From positions 1 through 38,008 of the forward strand of contig JAAELR010000296.1 in the NCBI GenBank assembly GCA_024226455.1: 38,008 nt of DNA, read 5' to 3'. The notes under the pieces were generated by a model. It was not told the DNA's origin. It ran no database searches and was given only the letters and a program-made list of their open reading frames with translations. Positions 25,040 through 32,620 of this stretch are shown here, in pieces. Source of the DNA: Paracoccaceae bacterium (GTDB taxonomy: Bacteria > Pseudomonadota > Alphaproteobacteria > Rhodobacterales > Rhodobacteraceae). The position numbers and the translations under genes are program-made. Positions within the stretch are counted from its first letter, which is position 1. The number at the start of each line of letters is the position of its first letter.

Positions 25040-25648
25040 TTATTGCCTGAACCGCCCGCCCGAGACGCTAAAATACTCACTGATCGCGCGTCCTGTGCTT
25101 ACGTCCGTGCCGTGCATCGATAAACCCGTGACGCGAGGCAGAAGACCGCTTTCGTCAACCTCGATAAAGCCATACACGGGCCGGGCGGTTCGACCGCCGA
25201 TGCGGGTGAAGACATCGGCTTGAAATCCGCCCCTGTTACGCAGCAGCATCGGGAATTGCGGCGCGGCCATAGCGTTGATATTCCACTCGCCGGGTTCGGG
25301 CCGCGAGTGAATGCGCATACCGTAGGCAATGCGCCGTTCGAAGGAGCGCAACGCCATGCGTTCACCTCCGCTGGCGTAGCGCCGCCAATAGGCCTGCGCC
25401 GGCGTATTGCGGTCAAGATTACCGTTCCGGTCGAACCGACCAGTATAGACCACGGTATTCTTGTTGGTCGAGCGCTGGACGTAGAACAGCTGGTGCGGCT
25501 CGCCGGGTATCGGCCAGTCGGGGCGAATCAGCGGCACCCGGGCGCCTTCGGTCACCTTGACGCTTCGCAGTTTGGCACCAGCGCTGGCAGGTGCCGCGGC
25601 GCAAAAGGATAGGGCGCCGGACAACATGGCGCGTCGGGAAAGCAGCAT
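25040..25648 (-). CDS. DUF4833 family secreted protein
   Basis: 202 residues. A twin-arginine-like signal SRRAMLSGALSFCAAAPASA opens the protein, so it is likely periplasmic. The body has HQLFYVQRSTNKNTVVYTGR, LDRNTPAQAYWRRYASGGER and FERRIAYGMRI, then IGGRTARPVYGFIEVDESG, which I recognise as the DUF4833 pattern. The function of the family is unknown. It lies 21 bases after the serine-palmitoyltransferase-like gene and 69 bases before the inositol-phosphate synthase gene, so co-transcription is likely. A periplasmic lipid-binding or lipid-modifying role is a guess from context only. Confidence 0.75.
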   Translation of the reverse strand: MLLSRRAMLSGALSFCAAAPASAGAKLRSVKVTEGARVPLIRPDWPIPGEPHQLFYVQRSTNKNTVVYTGRFDRNGNLDRNTPAQAYWRRYASGGERMALRSFERRIAYGMRIHSRPEPGEWNINAMAAPQFPMLLRNRGGFQADVFTRIGGRTARPVYGFIEVDESGLLPRVTGLSMHGTDVSTGRAISEYFSVSGGRFRQ

Positions 25649-25669
25649 CGGCAGGTCAAAGCCTTTCGT

Positions 25670-26902
25670 TCAGGAGGAAACCATCTGAACGGGGAGACTA
25701 TCATTCACGGCCGCCGCCGCAATGCCGATGGCGCGAAGGATGTCGCGGTCGCGATGTTCCGCCGAAAAGAAGAACCGGATGCGCGGCTGATCCTTGGGCA
25801 CGCCGACCTGGACGATGGGCGGCGCGTAGATGCCGTGCTCCATCAGCACCTGGCTGACCATCATGGTTTGCTCGGGGCTGTCGAACATCAGCGGCACCAC
25901 CGCCTCGCCGATGGCGTCGCCCGGGTCGAGCCCCGCCTCGCGGGCACTGTCGCGAAACAGCAGCGACTTGCGTTTCAGCCGCGCCACGCGTTCGGGGTCG
26001 CCCTTCAGCACCTTCACCGCGGCATGTGCGGTGGCCACCGTCATCGGTGCCAGGCCCACCGAATAGACGAAACCCGGCAGAGTAAAGCGCAGCCAGGCGA
26101 TCACGTCCTCGGAGGCGCAGATGAACCCGCCGGAGGACACGAAGGATTTCGAGAGCGTTCCGACGCTCAACTCGATTTGGGAGGGATCTATGCCGAAATG
26201 CTCGGTGATGCCGCGCCCGGTCTTGCCGAGCACACCGAAAGAATGCGCCTCGTCAACCAGCAGCCAGGCGTCGTGGCGTTCCTTCATCTCGACCAGCCGG
26301 GGCAGATCGGGGATGTCGCCGTCCATTGAATAAAGCCCCTCGACCACCACCAGAACTTGGCGGTACTGGCCGCGGGCCTTTTCGAGCTTGCGTTCCAGAT
26401 CATCGAGATCGTTGTGGATAAAGGTCTGGCATTCCATCTTGCCGGACTTGGCGCCAATAACGATGGAGTTATGTGCCAACTCGTCGATCAGCACCAGATC
26501 GCGGGGCCCCAGCAGGTGGTTGATCAGTGAAACATTGGTCAGATAGCCCGAGATCATCGTCAGCACGTCGCCGACGCCGAAGAACTCTGCCAGTTCACGC
26601 TCCAGCGCGCGATGGGTGGTGCGCTCGCCACCGACAAGGCGCGAGGCGCCGGCGCCAGAGCCCATCTTGTCGACCGCTTCGTGGGCCGCGGCCAGCACTT
26701 GCGGGTGACGGGCCAGACCGAGATAGTCGTAATGTGCGAGGCTGACATAGCCGTCGGGCTTGGAGGAGTACATCTGCTCCAGACGATCCACAGGCACGAA
26801 ATAGGGGTGGCCCCTTTCGATGATTGCCTTGCCGGCCAGTCTGAAACGACGCTCCGCGACAGCCGCAAATCCCGGCCGCTCCGGCTTGGCATCGAAACCC
26901 AT
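25670..26902 (-). CDS. spt: Alpha-oxoamine synthase, serine palmitoyltransferase-like
   Basis: 410 residues. The start at 26902 has GGAGGG just upstream. The PLP fold-type I family is shown by HYDYLGLARHPQV (57-69), GSGAGASRLVGGERTTHRAL (81-100), DEAHSFGVLG (217-226) and the PLP lysine Lys252 in GTLSKSFVSSGGF. The family covers KBL, BioF, HemA and serine palmitoyltransferase. No glycine-cleavage, biotin or haem genes are near, while a KDSR-like reductase and a DES1-like desaturase are, so condensation of serine with an acyl thioester is most likely. There is no membrane anchor, as in known bacterial enzymes. First gene of a seven-gene operon. Confidence 0.85.
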   Translation of the reverse strand: MGFDAKPERPGFAAVAERRFRLAGKAIIERGHPYFVPVDRLEQMYSSKPDGYVSLAHYDYLGLARHPQVLAAAHEAVDKMGSGAGASRLVGGERTTHRALERELAEFFGVGDVLTMISGYLTNVSLINHLLGPRDLVLIDELAHNSIVIGAKSGKMECQTFIHNDLDDLERKLEKARGQYRQVLVVVEGLYSMDGDIPDLPRLVEMKERHDAWLLVDEAHSFGVLGKTGRGITEHFGIDPSQIELSVGTLSKSFVSSGGFICASEDVIAWLRFTLPGFVYSVGLAPMTVATAHAAVKVLKGDPERVARLKRKSLLFRDSAREAGLDPGDAIGEAVVPLMFDSPEQTMMVSQVLMEHGIYAPPIVQVGVPKDQPRIRFFFSAEHRDRDILRAIGIAAAAVNDSLPVQMVSS

Positions 26903-27118
26903 TCTTTCCCTCCGTGGCAGTTCGCCTGCCTTGTCCCGCCCTCGGGCCATTTCTTTGCGATAAACACAGCCCTTTGTCTACCTTCACATGAACCGGGTTT
27001 TCTTTGCCAAGGGAAAATTCACTGACCGGGTCCTTGTAATGAGTTGAAACGATTGGTGACCGCCGGGCGTCTGCGCTGTCGACTGGTGTCGGTTGTCTTT
27101 GGACCGGTGGGGCCGGGT

Positions 27119-27149
27119 GCCCGCCTGACGAGCGGCGGCGGGTGTTTTT
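27119..27149 (+). terminator. Terminator-like hairpin on the plus strand
   Basis: GCCCGCC (27119-27125) pairs with GGCGGGT (27137-27143, one G-T pair) across an 11-base loop and is followed by GTTTTTG. No plus-strand gene lies upstream of it, so if functional it would end an unannotated small transcript. Confidence 0.4.
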
Positions 27150-27534
27150 GGGCCAGGGAGGGTACCGGCACATGCCAAATGCTGTGAAATCTGTCATTAA
27201 TCGCACCACATTGTCAGTTTTTCCAGTCGGGCGGCTCCGTGCGTCGGCGGGCGTCTGTGCCGCGACGGGTCGTCTGTTGCCGCATGGCGGTGGTCAATTC
27301 GCGTTCGCCGATGGTCTGATATGTCGGATCCACCCGCTGGATTGTTGTCCGGGCGACATTGAGGCGCCCGGGAGGGGCTGGTGGAAGGTCCCGGTCAGGG
27401 CGCGCCTTGGTCGCGGTCGGCAAGAAACTGCCGATCATTACTTTCCGCGCTGCGCGCACTTTTTTCGATGCTGTTGTCTTTCGGTAACATGTCGCGGTCC
27501 GTCGGGCTAACCGAGCGGGGGAATCTCCGAATCT

Positions 27535-27555
27535 GCACCGGGTCAGTTGCGGTGC
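27535..27555 (-). terminator. Small hairpin after glucokinase
   Basis: GCACCG (27535-27540) and CGGTGC (27550-27555) form a six-pair stem directly downstream of the glucokinase stop. There is no T-run, so its termination role is uncertain. Confidence 0.3.
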
Positions 27556-27558
27556 GGC

Positions 27559-28548
27559 TCAGGCAGACGAGGCGGCGCCGAGCGCCGCGAGGTGGCTGGC
27601 GCAGCCTGCCAGCGCGGCGAAATCGTCCTCGATGACGCTAACCCCGAAATTGCCCATGAACCCCGCAAACCGGCCCTTGTCGCGGAACGCTTCGGCAAAC
27701 CCGAGACCGGCGAGATGCGGGGCAATGGCACGGGCGACGCCGCCCGACAGGAAGACCCCGCCGAAGGGCAGGTAGATCAGCGACAGGTTACCGGCCACCG
27801 CGCCAAGGACGCGGGCAAAGAACCGCGCGGCCTCGGCGGCGCGTGGGTCGCTACCGGTTTCGAACCCGGCGACGAGATCGGCGGCGGCGGCCTCACGCGG
27901 GTCGCCCGCCTCGGCCCCGAGCCAGGCATAGATACGTTCCAGGCCGCGACCCGAAAGCACATCCTCGACGGCAGGAAAGCCATGCGCGGTTTCGACGAAT
28001 TGCAAGAGCCTCAGTTCGTCTCCGGTTCGGACCGGCATATTGGCGTGCCCGGCCTCGGAGGGCGGCACCAGCAGCCCCGTGGGTGTTCGGTAAACCGGGG
28101 CGGCGTTAAAGCCGGTGCCGATGCCGATCACCAGCCGGGCCGCATCGGGGGCGGGATCGGCTGCCGCAATGACCTGGCGCAGGTTCCCGGCGCCGATGCG
28201 GTCCAGCGCGTGCCCCTGTGCCTGCAAGTCGTTCACGATTGCGACGGTTTCGGCGCGCGTGGCGCGGGCCAGCGTATCGTTGTCCATGTGCCAGTCGAGA
28301 TTGGTCAACTCGCCCACCCCGTTGCGCACCGGTCCGGCCACGGCCACGCAGGCGCCGGAACAATCGACATCGCCCTCGGCCCGAAGATAGGCGCGCAGCA
28401 CGGTTTCCAGCCCGGCGAACTCGGTATTGCGAAAGCGCCTCACACTGTCGGGCAATAGCCGCGTACCCTCGGCCAACGCGACGCGGGTATTGGTGCCGCC
28501 GATATCGGCAACCAGCGAATAGGTATCGGCGGGGCGGGCAGGGGACAT
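27559..28548 (-). CDS. glk: Glucokinase
   Basis: 329 residues. The ATP-binding phosphate loop is DIGGTNTRVAL (15-25). VAVAGPVRNG and LTNLDWHMD are typical of the proteobacterial Glk (PF02685) family, and the sugar-site PSEAGHANMPVR follows. IGIGTGFNAAP is the second glycine-rich segment. The enzyme phosphorylates glucose released by the glucosidases of this locus. It starts four bases after the beta-glucosidase stop, so the two are in one operon led by aglR. Confidence 0.92.
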   Translation of the reverse strand: MSPARPADTYSLVADIGGTNTRVALAEGTRLLPDSVRRFRNTEFAGLETVLRAYLRAEGDVDCSGACVAVAGPVRNGVGELTNLDWHMDNDTLARATRAETVAIVNDLQAQGHALDRIGAGNLRQVIAAADPAPDAARLVIGIGTGFNAAPVYRTPTGLLVPPSEAGHANMPVRTGDELRLLQFVETAHGFPAVEDVLSGRGLERIYAWLGAEAGDPREAAAADLVAGFETGSDPRAAEAARFFARVLGAVAGNLSLIYLPFGGVFLSGGVARAIAPHLAGLGFAEAFRDKGRFAGFMGNFGVSVIEDDFAALAGCASHLAALGAASSA

Positions 28549-28552
28549 GGGC

Positions 28553-29884
28553 TTATCGCTTCAGAGCTTGGGTGAGCGCGTGATAGGATGCTTTTGGCGT
28601 CCGTTCCAGTGTATCGAAGTCAACATGGATCAGGCCAAAACGCTTTTCATAGCCAAGCGCCCATTCGAAATTGTCCAAAAGCGACCAGGTGAAATAGCCG
28701 CCGACCGGAACGCCGTCGCCGATGGCTCGGGCTACGGCAGCGACATGAGCGTCGAGATAGGCGATGCGGTCGGGGTCGTCGACCTGACCCATGGTCAACC
28801 GGTCGTTGGCGGACATGCCGTTCTCTGTGACGAAAATCGGCAGCCCGCGCCCGTATTCGCGGTTCACCCAGGTCAGGAAGTGGTGCAGCCCGTCGGGATA
28901 GATCTCCCACCCCATGGTGGTTTGCGGCAGGTTGCCCAAATGTTCGGCCAGATCGCCCCAGAGGCCGCTGGGTCCCGGGCCGATCAGCTTGCGGGTATAG
29001 TAGTTGATCCCCAGCCAGTCGAGCGGGACCGAGATCGTGGCCATGTCGTCCTGCCAGCCCGCCGGCATGTGGGGGGCGAGCCCCTGCAGTACATCCGCCG
29101 GGTATTCGCCGTTGCGGATGCCGCCCAGGAACCAGCGATTGTAGATGCCGTCATACAGCCGCGTTGCGGCGGCGGCCTGGGGGCTGTCGTCGAACGGGGC
29201 GGCGAATTCGTGGTTGGTGATGCAGCCCAGATTGTCCATCCCCAGCGCCCGCATCGCCTGGATGGCGCGGCCATGGGCCAGACCCACATGGTGCATCGCG
29301 CGGGCGGCGGCGCGGATGTCGCGCATTCCCGGGGCGTGCAGGCCCATGAAATGTGACAGCCAGGCCACGCACCACGGCTCGTTGATTGGCGCGGTGGCGT
29401 GGACCCGGTCGCCGATGCGGCGCATCACGGCTTCGGTGAAATCCGCGAACCAACCGGCGATATCCCTGTTGCGCCAGCCGCCGAGATCGGCCAGTGCGGA
29501 CGGAAGCTCCCAGTGATATAACGTGGCATTGGGGCTCAACCCGCGGGCCAGCATCGCATCGACCAGCCGGTCGTAGAAATCGAGCCCCTCCGGATTGGCC
29601 GCGCCGCGTCCTTCGGGCAGTACCCGGGCCCAGCTGATCGAGAACCCGTAGGCATCCAGCCCCATTGCGGCGGCAAGGTCGAGGTCTTCCTCGTAGCGGT
29701 GATAGTGGTCGCAGGCGAGAACGCCGTTTTCGCCGCGCACCACGTTTCCGGGAGTGGCGGCGAAGCTGTCCCAGTGGGTGGAACCGGCGCCTCCTTGGCC
29801 GTGGCCCTCGATCTGGTACGAAGAGGTGGAGGCGCCGAACTGGAAACCTGCAGGGAAATCGGTGCGCGTGAAGGTGAGGGTCAT
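28553..29884 (-). CDS. GH1 family beta-glucosidase
   Basis: 443 residues, the usual GH1 length. The N-terminal FQFGASTSSYQIEG is the family signature. The acid/base is Glu169 in TAPINEP and the nucleophile Glu354 in FVTENGM. It hydrolyses beta-glucosides to glucose, and having no signal peptide it acts in the cytosol on imported sugar. The gene lies between aglR and glk, 21 bases after aglR. Association of a beta-glucosidase with an alpha-glucoside transporter suggests broad glucoside use or a transporter range wider than the agl name implies. Confidence 0.92.
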   Translation of the reverse strand: MTLTFTRTDFPAGFQFGASTSSYQIEGHGQGGAGSTHWDSFAATPGNVVRGENGVLACDHYHRYEEDLDLAAAMGLDAYGFSISWARVLPEGRGAANPEGLDFYDRLVDAMLARGLSPNATLYHWELPSALADLGGWRNRDIAGWFADFTEAVMRRIGDRVHATAPINEPWCVAWLSHFMGLHAPGMRDIRAAARAMHHVGLAHGRAIQAMRALGMDNLGCITNHEFAAPFDDSPQAAAATRLYDGIYNRWFLGGIRNGEYPADVLQGLAPHMPAGWQDDMATISVPLDWLGINYYTRKLIGPGPSGLWGDLAEHLGNLPQTTMGWEIYPDGLHHFLTWVNREYGRGLPIFVTENGMSANDRLTMGQVDDPDRIAYLDAHVAAVARAIGDGVPVGGYFTWSLLDNFEWALGYEKRFGLIHVDFDTLERTPKASYHALTQALKR

Positions 29885-29905
29885 GGGGTCATCCTGTTGT
29901 TGTGG

Positions 29906-30955
29906 TCACGCAGCGGCGGGAGGGGCGGAAGGGCGTGGTGCGGGGCCCGTCGAAAGGCCGACGGTCAGCTCTGCCTCCAGCAGATGGTGGTGCGGCGGTT
30001 GGTCCGGGTCGGCGATGGTCTCGATCAGCCGCTCGGCGCAAAGCCGCCCGGCCTGGCGCACCGAAGAGCGGGTCGCGGTGAAGGTGGGCACGTCGCTGCC
30101 GTTGCGCAGATAGCTCAACTCGTCGTCATGGGTGATAACCGAGACGTCGCGTCCCATGTGCAATCCGGCCTCTTCGATGGCGCGCCGGATGCCCAGCGCG
30201 GCGATGATCGACGAACACAAGAACGCCGTCGGCGCAGTGTCGCCCGCCAGAAGGGCGCGCGCCGTGTCGTGGCCGTAGGCCTCTGTCATCTCGTCGCTGT
30301 GGATCAGCAGCGGGTCGGCGGCAAGGCCGCGCGCGGCCAGCCCCTGCTGATACCCGTCGCGCCGCCGCGCGGCGAAATCCATCACCTCAAGCCCGTTGAT
30401 CAGGGCGATCCGCCGGTGCCCGAGATCGACGAGGAATTCGGTGGCACGCTGAAAGGCGCGGCGGTTGTTGACGTCGACCCAGTTATAGTCGCCGGTCTCG
30501 TCCGACGCCCGGCCATGCACCACGAAGGGCAGGCCGACCTCGCTTAACAACCCGATCCGCGCATCGGCGATCCTGGGCCCGTGCACGATGATACCGTCGA
30601 CCGAGCCTTTGGCGGCGAACTCTCGATAGGCGTGTTCCTCGCGGTTGTCGGCCACCGCAGAAAGCACCATGTCATAGCCGTGGCGCAGGTAAATCTCGGA
30701 GGCGCCGGCGATGAAATCGGCAAATACCGGGTTCACCATCTCGTGGCTCGATGACACCGGGATCACGTGACCCACCGCCATCGCGCGCCCCGTGGCCAGC
30801 CCCTTGGCGCGCGCGTTTGGGCGGTAGTTATGCGTCTTTGCGGCCTTTCGAACCCTCTGCCGCGTTGCCTCGGCAACCTCGGGATAGCCGTTCAGCGCCC
30901 GGCTGACCGTGGTCTGGGAAAGGCCCAGGATTTGCGAGAGTTCCTTTAGGTTCAT
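29906..30955 (-). CDS. aglR: LacI family transcriptional regulator AglR
   Basis: 349 residues from the ATG at 30955: MNLKELSQILGLSQTTVSRA is the classic LacI helix-turn-helix and NYRPNARAKGLATGR the hinge. The open frame upstream to 31132 is not LacI-like and contains operator DNA, so the long start is rejected. The periplasmic-binding-like ligand domain fills the remainder. It lies divergent to aglE with 261 bases between starts. A perfect CAAAGCGCTTTG palindrome sits 15 bases upstream of the start codon and a near copy lies before aglE. Both support repression of its own operon and of the transporter, released by a glucoside or its product. Confidence 0.9.
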   Translation of the reverse strand: MNLKELSQILGLSQTTVSRALNGYPEVAEATRQRVRKAAKTHNYRPNARAKGLATGRAMAVGHVIPVSSSHEMVNPVFADFIAGASEIYLRHGYDMVLSAVADNREEHAYREFAAKGSVDGIIVHGPRIADARIGLLSEVGLPFVVHGRASDETGDYNWVDVNNRRAFQRATEFLVDLGHRRIALINGLEVMDFAARRRDGYQQGLAARGLAADPLLIHSDEMTEAYGHDTARALLAGDTAPTAFLCSSIIAALGIRRAIEEAGLHMGRDVSVITHDDELSYLRNGSDVPTFTATRSSVRQAGRLCAERLIETIADPDQPPHHHLLEAELTVGLSTGPAPRPSAPPAAA

Positions 30956-30970
30956 GTGGCGTGCGGCTTT

Positions 30971-30982
30971 CAAAGCGCTTTG
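30971..30982. promoter_or_regulatory. AglR operator, copy 1
   Basis: CAAAGCGCTTTG is a perfect 12-base palindrome with the central CG typical of LacI-family operators. It lies 15 bases upstream of the aglR start, where bound repressor would block the aglR-glucosidase-glk transcript. Confidence 0.7.
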
Positions 30983-31118
30983 GTTGCCGGGGACATTATC
31001 GTCCATTCCTGTTCTGGTCAAAGGTTGTTTTTTTGGTGCAGCAACAGCGCCAGATTTCGCTGAAAACAAGTTGATAGTTTGAGTTGGGTCATTGACAGGC
31101 CCGGCTTTGTGAAAGAAA

Positions 31119-31132
31119 TTGATCATGTTCAA
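31119..31132. promoter_or_regulatory. FNR/CRP-like half-site pair
   Basis: TTGATCATGTTCAA fits TTGAT-N4-ATCAA in nine of ten fixed positions. Its right half overlaps the second AglR operator, so an FNR- or CRP-type activator could compete with AglR. A single pattern match; low certainty. Confidence 0.3.
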
Positions 31133-31143
31133 AGCGCTTTAAA
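31128..31143. promoter_or_regulatory. AglR operator, copy 2
   Basis: AAAGCGCTTT (31131-31140) is shared exactly with copy 1; the flanks TT/AA extend the symmetry with one mismatched pair. It lies 73 bases upstream of the aglE start codon. A TTGACA hexamer (31092-31097) upstream is a candidate -35; no good -10 was identified. Confidence 0.65.
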
Positions 31144-31216
31144 AGTGATTCCCTTCACTGCGCATTACAGAATTCTGGAACCGGTGCGGCGCGCACCGCG
31201 ATGGGAGAGGATCTAG

Positions 31217-32485
31217 ATGAAACATGCACTTATGACAGGCGCCGCGGCGCTTGCGCTGACCGCAAGCATGGCCCAGGCCGAGCAGGTCACAGTGTTCGGG
31301 CCCTGGCTTGGCCCGGATCAGGCGAACGTCGAAAAGGTTCTGGCGGGCTTTGCCGCGGCTTCGGGCCATGACGTGCGCTATGTCGGCTCGGACAGCTTCG
31401 AGCAGCAGGTCATGGTGGATGCCGAGGCCGGCTCTGCCCCCAATGTTGCGGCGTTCCCGCAGCCCGGTCTTGCCGCCGGCATGGCCGCACGCGGCTTTCT
31501 GACCCCGCTGGCCGATGGCACTGGCGACTGGATCCGCGAAAACTATGCCGCCGGTCAGTCCTGGGTAGATCTGGGTACCTATGCGGGCGCAGACGGCAAC
31601 AAGGCGCTTTATGGTTTCTTCTACAAGATAGACGTGAAATCGTTGGTCTGGTACTCGCCCGAGAACTTCGAGGATGCGGGCTATGAAGTTCCGACCACGA
31701 TGGAAGAACTGAAGGCACTGACCGATCAGATCGTCGCCGATGGCGAGACTCCCTGGTGCATCGGTCTGGGCTCTGGCGGTGCCACCGGCTGGCCGGCGAC
31801 CGACTGGGTCGAGGACATGATGCTGCGCACCCAGCCGCCCGAAGTCTATGACCAGTGGGTGTCGAACGAGATAAAGTTCGACGATCCGCGCGTCATCGCC
31901 GCGATCGAGGAATTCGGCGCCTTCGCGCGTAACGACGATTATGTGGCCGGCGGTGCTGGTGTCGTCGCCTCGACCGACTTCCGCGACAGCCCCAAGGGCA
32001 TGTTCAGCTCGCCGCCGCAGTGCTATATGCACCGCCAAGCGTCGTTCATCCCGGCCTTCTTCCCCGAGGGCAACATCGTGGGCGAGGATAGCGACTTTTT
32101 CTACTTCCCGGCCTATGCGGGCAAGGATCTTGGCACCCCGGTTCTGGGCGCGGGCACCGTCTGGGGCATCACCAACGAGAACCAGGCCGCCCATGACCTG
32201 ATCGCGTATCTGCAGACGCCCAAGGCACACGAAGACTGGATGGCGCTGAAGGGCTTTTTGACCCCGTACAAGGGCGTCAATCCGGACGCTTTCGGCGACC
32301 CGACCCTGCGCAAGATGAACGATATCCTGCTGGGCGCCACGACCTTCCGTTTTGACGGTTCCGACCTGATGCCGGGTGGCGTCGGTGCGGGCAGCTTCTG
32401 GACCGGAATGGTTGACTACGCCGGTGGTAAATCCGCCGCCGACGTGGCGGCAGAAATCCAGTCGAGCTGGGACGCGCTGAAGTAA
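31217..32485 (+). CDS. aglE: Alpha-glucoside ABC transporter, substrate-binding protein AglE
   Basis: 422 residues. The signal peptide MKHALMTGAAALALTASMAQA directs it to the periplasm. The mature part starts EQVTVFGPWLGPDQANVEKV, and the cluster-B solute-binding fold follows, with SGGATGWPATDWVEDMML (about 190-208) and SFIPAFFPEG conserved in AglE. It captures sucrose, maltose, trehalose and related glucosides in the known family. GGGAGAGG precedes the ATG. First gene of aglEFGAK, separated from aglF by a strong hairpin that may set its higher expression. Confidence 0.92.
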   Translation: MKHALMTGAAALALTASMAQAEQVTVFGPWLGPDQANVEKVLAGFAAASGHDVRYVGSDSFEQQVMVDAEAGSAPNVAAFPQPGLAAGMAARGFLTPLADGTGDWIRENYAAGQSWVDLGTYAGADGNKALYGFFYKIDVKSLVWYSPENFEDAGYEVPTTMEELKALTDQIVADGETPWCIGLGSGGATGWPATDWVEDMMLRTQPPEVYDQWVSNEIKFDDPRVIAAIEEFGAFARNDDYVAGGAGVVASTDFRDSPKGMFSSPPQCYMHRQASFIPAFFPEGNIVGEDSDFFYFPAYAGKDLGTPVLGAGTVWGITNENQAAHDLIAYLQTPKAHEDWMALKGFLTPYKGVNPDAFGDPTLRKMNDILLGATTFRFDGSDLMPGGVGAGSFWTGMVDYAGGKSAADVAAEIQSSWDALK

Positions 32486-32500
32486 TCACAGCTGACAAGG

Positions 32501-32532
32501 TGCCCGGGCCGCCACCATGGTGGCCCGGGGCA
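32501..32532 (+). repeat. Intercistronic hairpin between aglE and aglF
   Basis: An extended inverted repeat centred on CCACCATGGTGG (32512-32523), with outer arms TGCCCGGGCC and CCCGGGGCA that pair with a small bulge. There is no T-run. Such hairpins after solute-binding-protein genes usually protect the upstream mRNA from decay or partly terminate, so that binding protein exceeds permease. Confidence 0.6.
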
Positions 32533-32620
32533 ACTAGCCGGGCGTTCCCCGTTTTCACGCAGCAACTCCGGGAAGATCGGTAACGTCCAGCAAGAAACGA
32601 CTAATACGGGGAGGGGCGAG

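Larger units (their letters stand above)
26903..27558. other. Intergenic stretch with hairpins, no gene recognised
   Basis: About 650 bases separate the lipid operon start from the end of the glucokinase gene. Small open frames on both strands (27142-27510 plus, 27214-27459 minus) have no recognisable family pattern or convincing ribosome-binding site. The lipid operon promoter should lie near 26910-27040. A plus-strand terminator-like hairpin at 27119-27149 and a small hairpin plus six T near 27450-27469 are unexplained by any flanking gene on that strand. Confidence 0.4.

Noticed and set aside
18230-26902. Di-myo-inositol-phosphate (compatible solute) pathway
   Set aside because: Inositol synthase, a nucleotidyltransferase and a CDP-alcohol phosphotransferase are the parts of that pathway. 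But they are not fused or adjacent as in thermophiles, and the neighbours are lipid genes, so a lipid product is preferred. Not fully excluded.
27214-27459. Minus-strand 81-codon open frame
   Set aside because: No recognisable motif; possibly a worn fragment of something but nothing could be supported.
27142-27510. Plus-strand 122-codon open frame in the intergenic stretch
   Set aside because: No family resemblance, cysteine- and arginine-rich random-looking composition, no convincing ribosome-binding site, and it contains a terminator-like hairpin at its start.
30956-31132. Longer N-terminus for AglR
   Set aside because: LacI proteins begin at the helix-turn-helix; the extra codons overlap an operator and have no family similarity.
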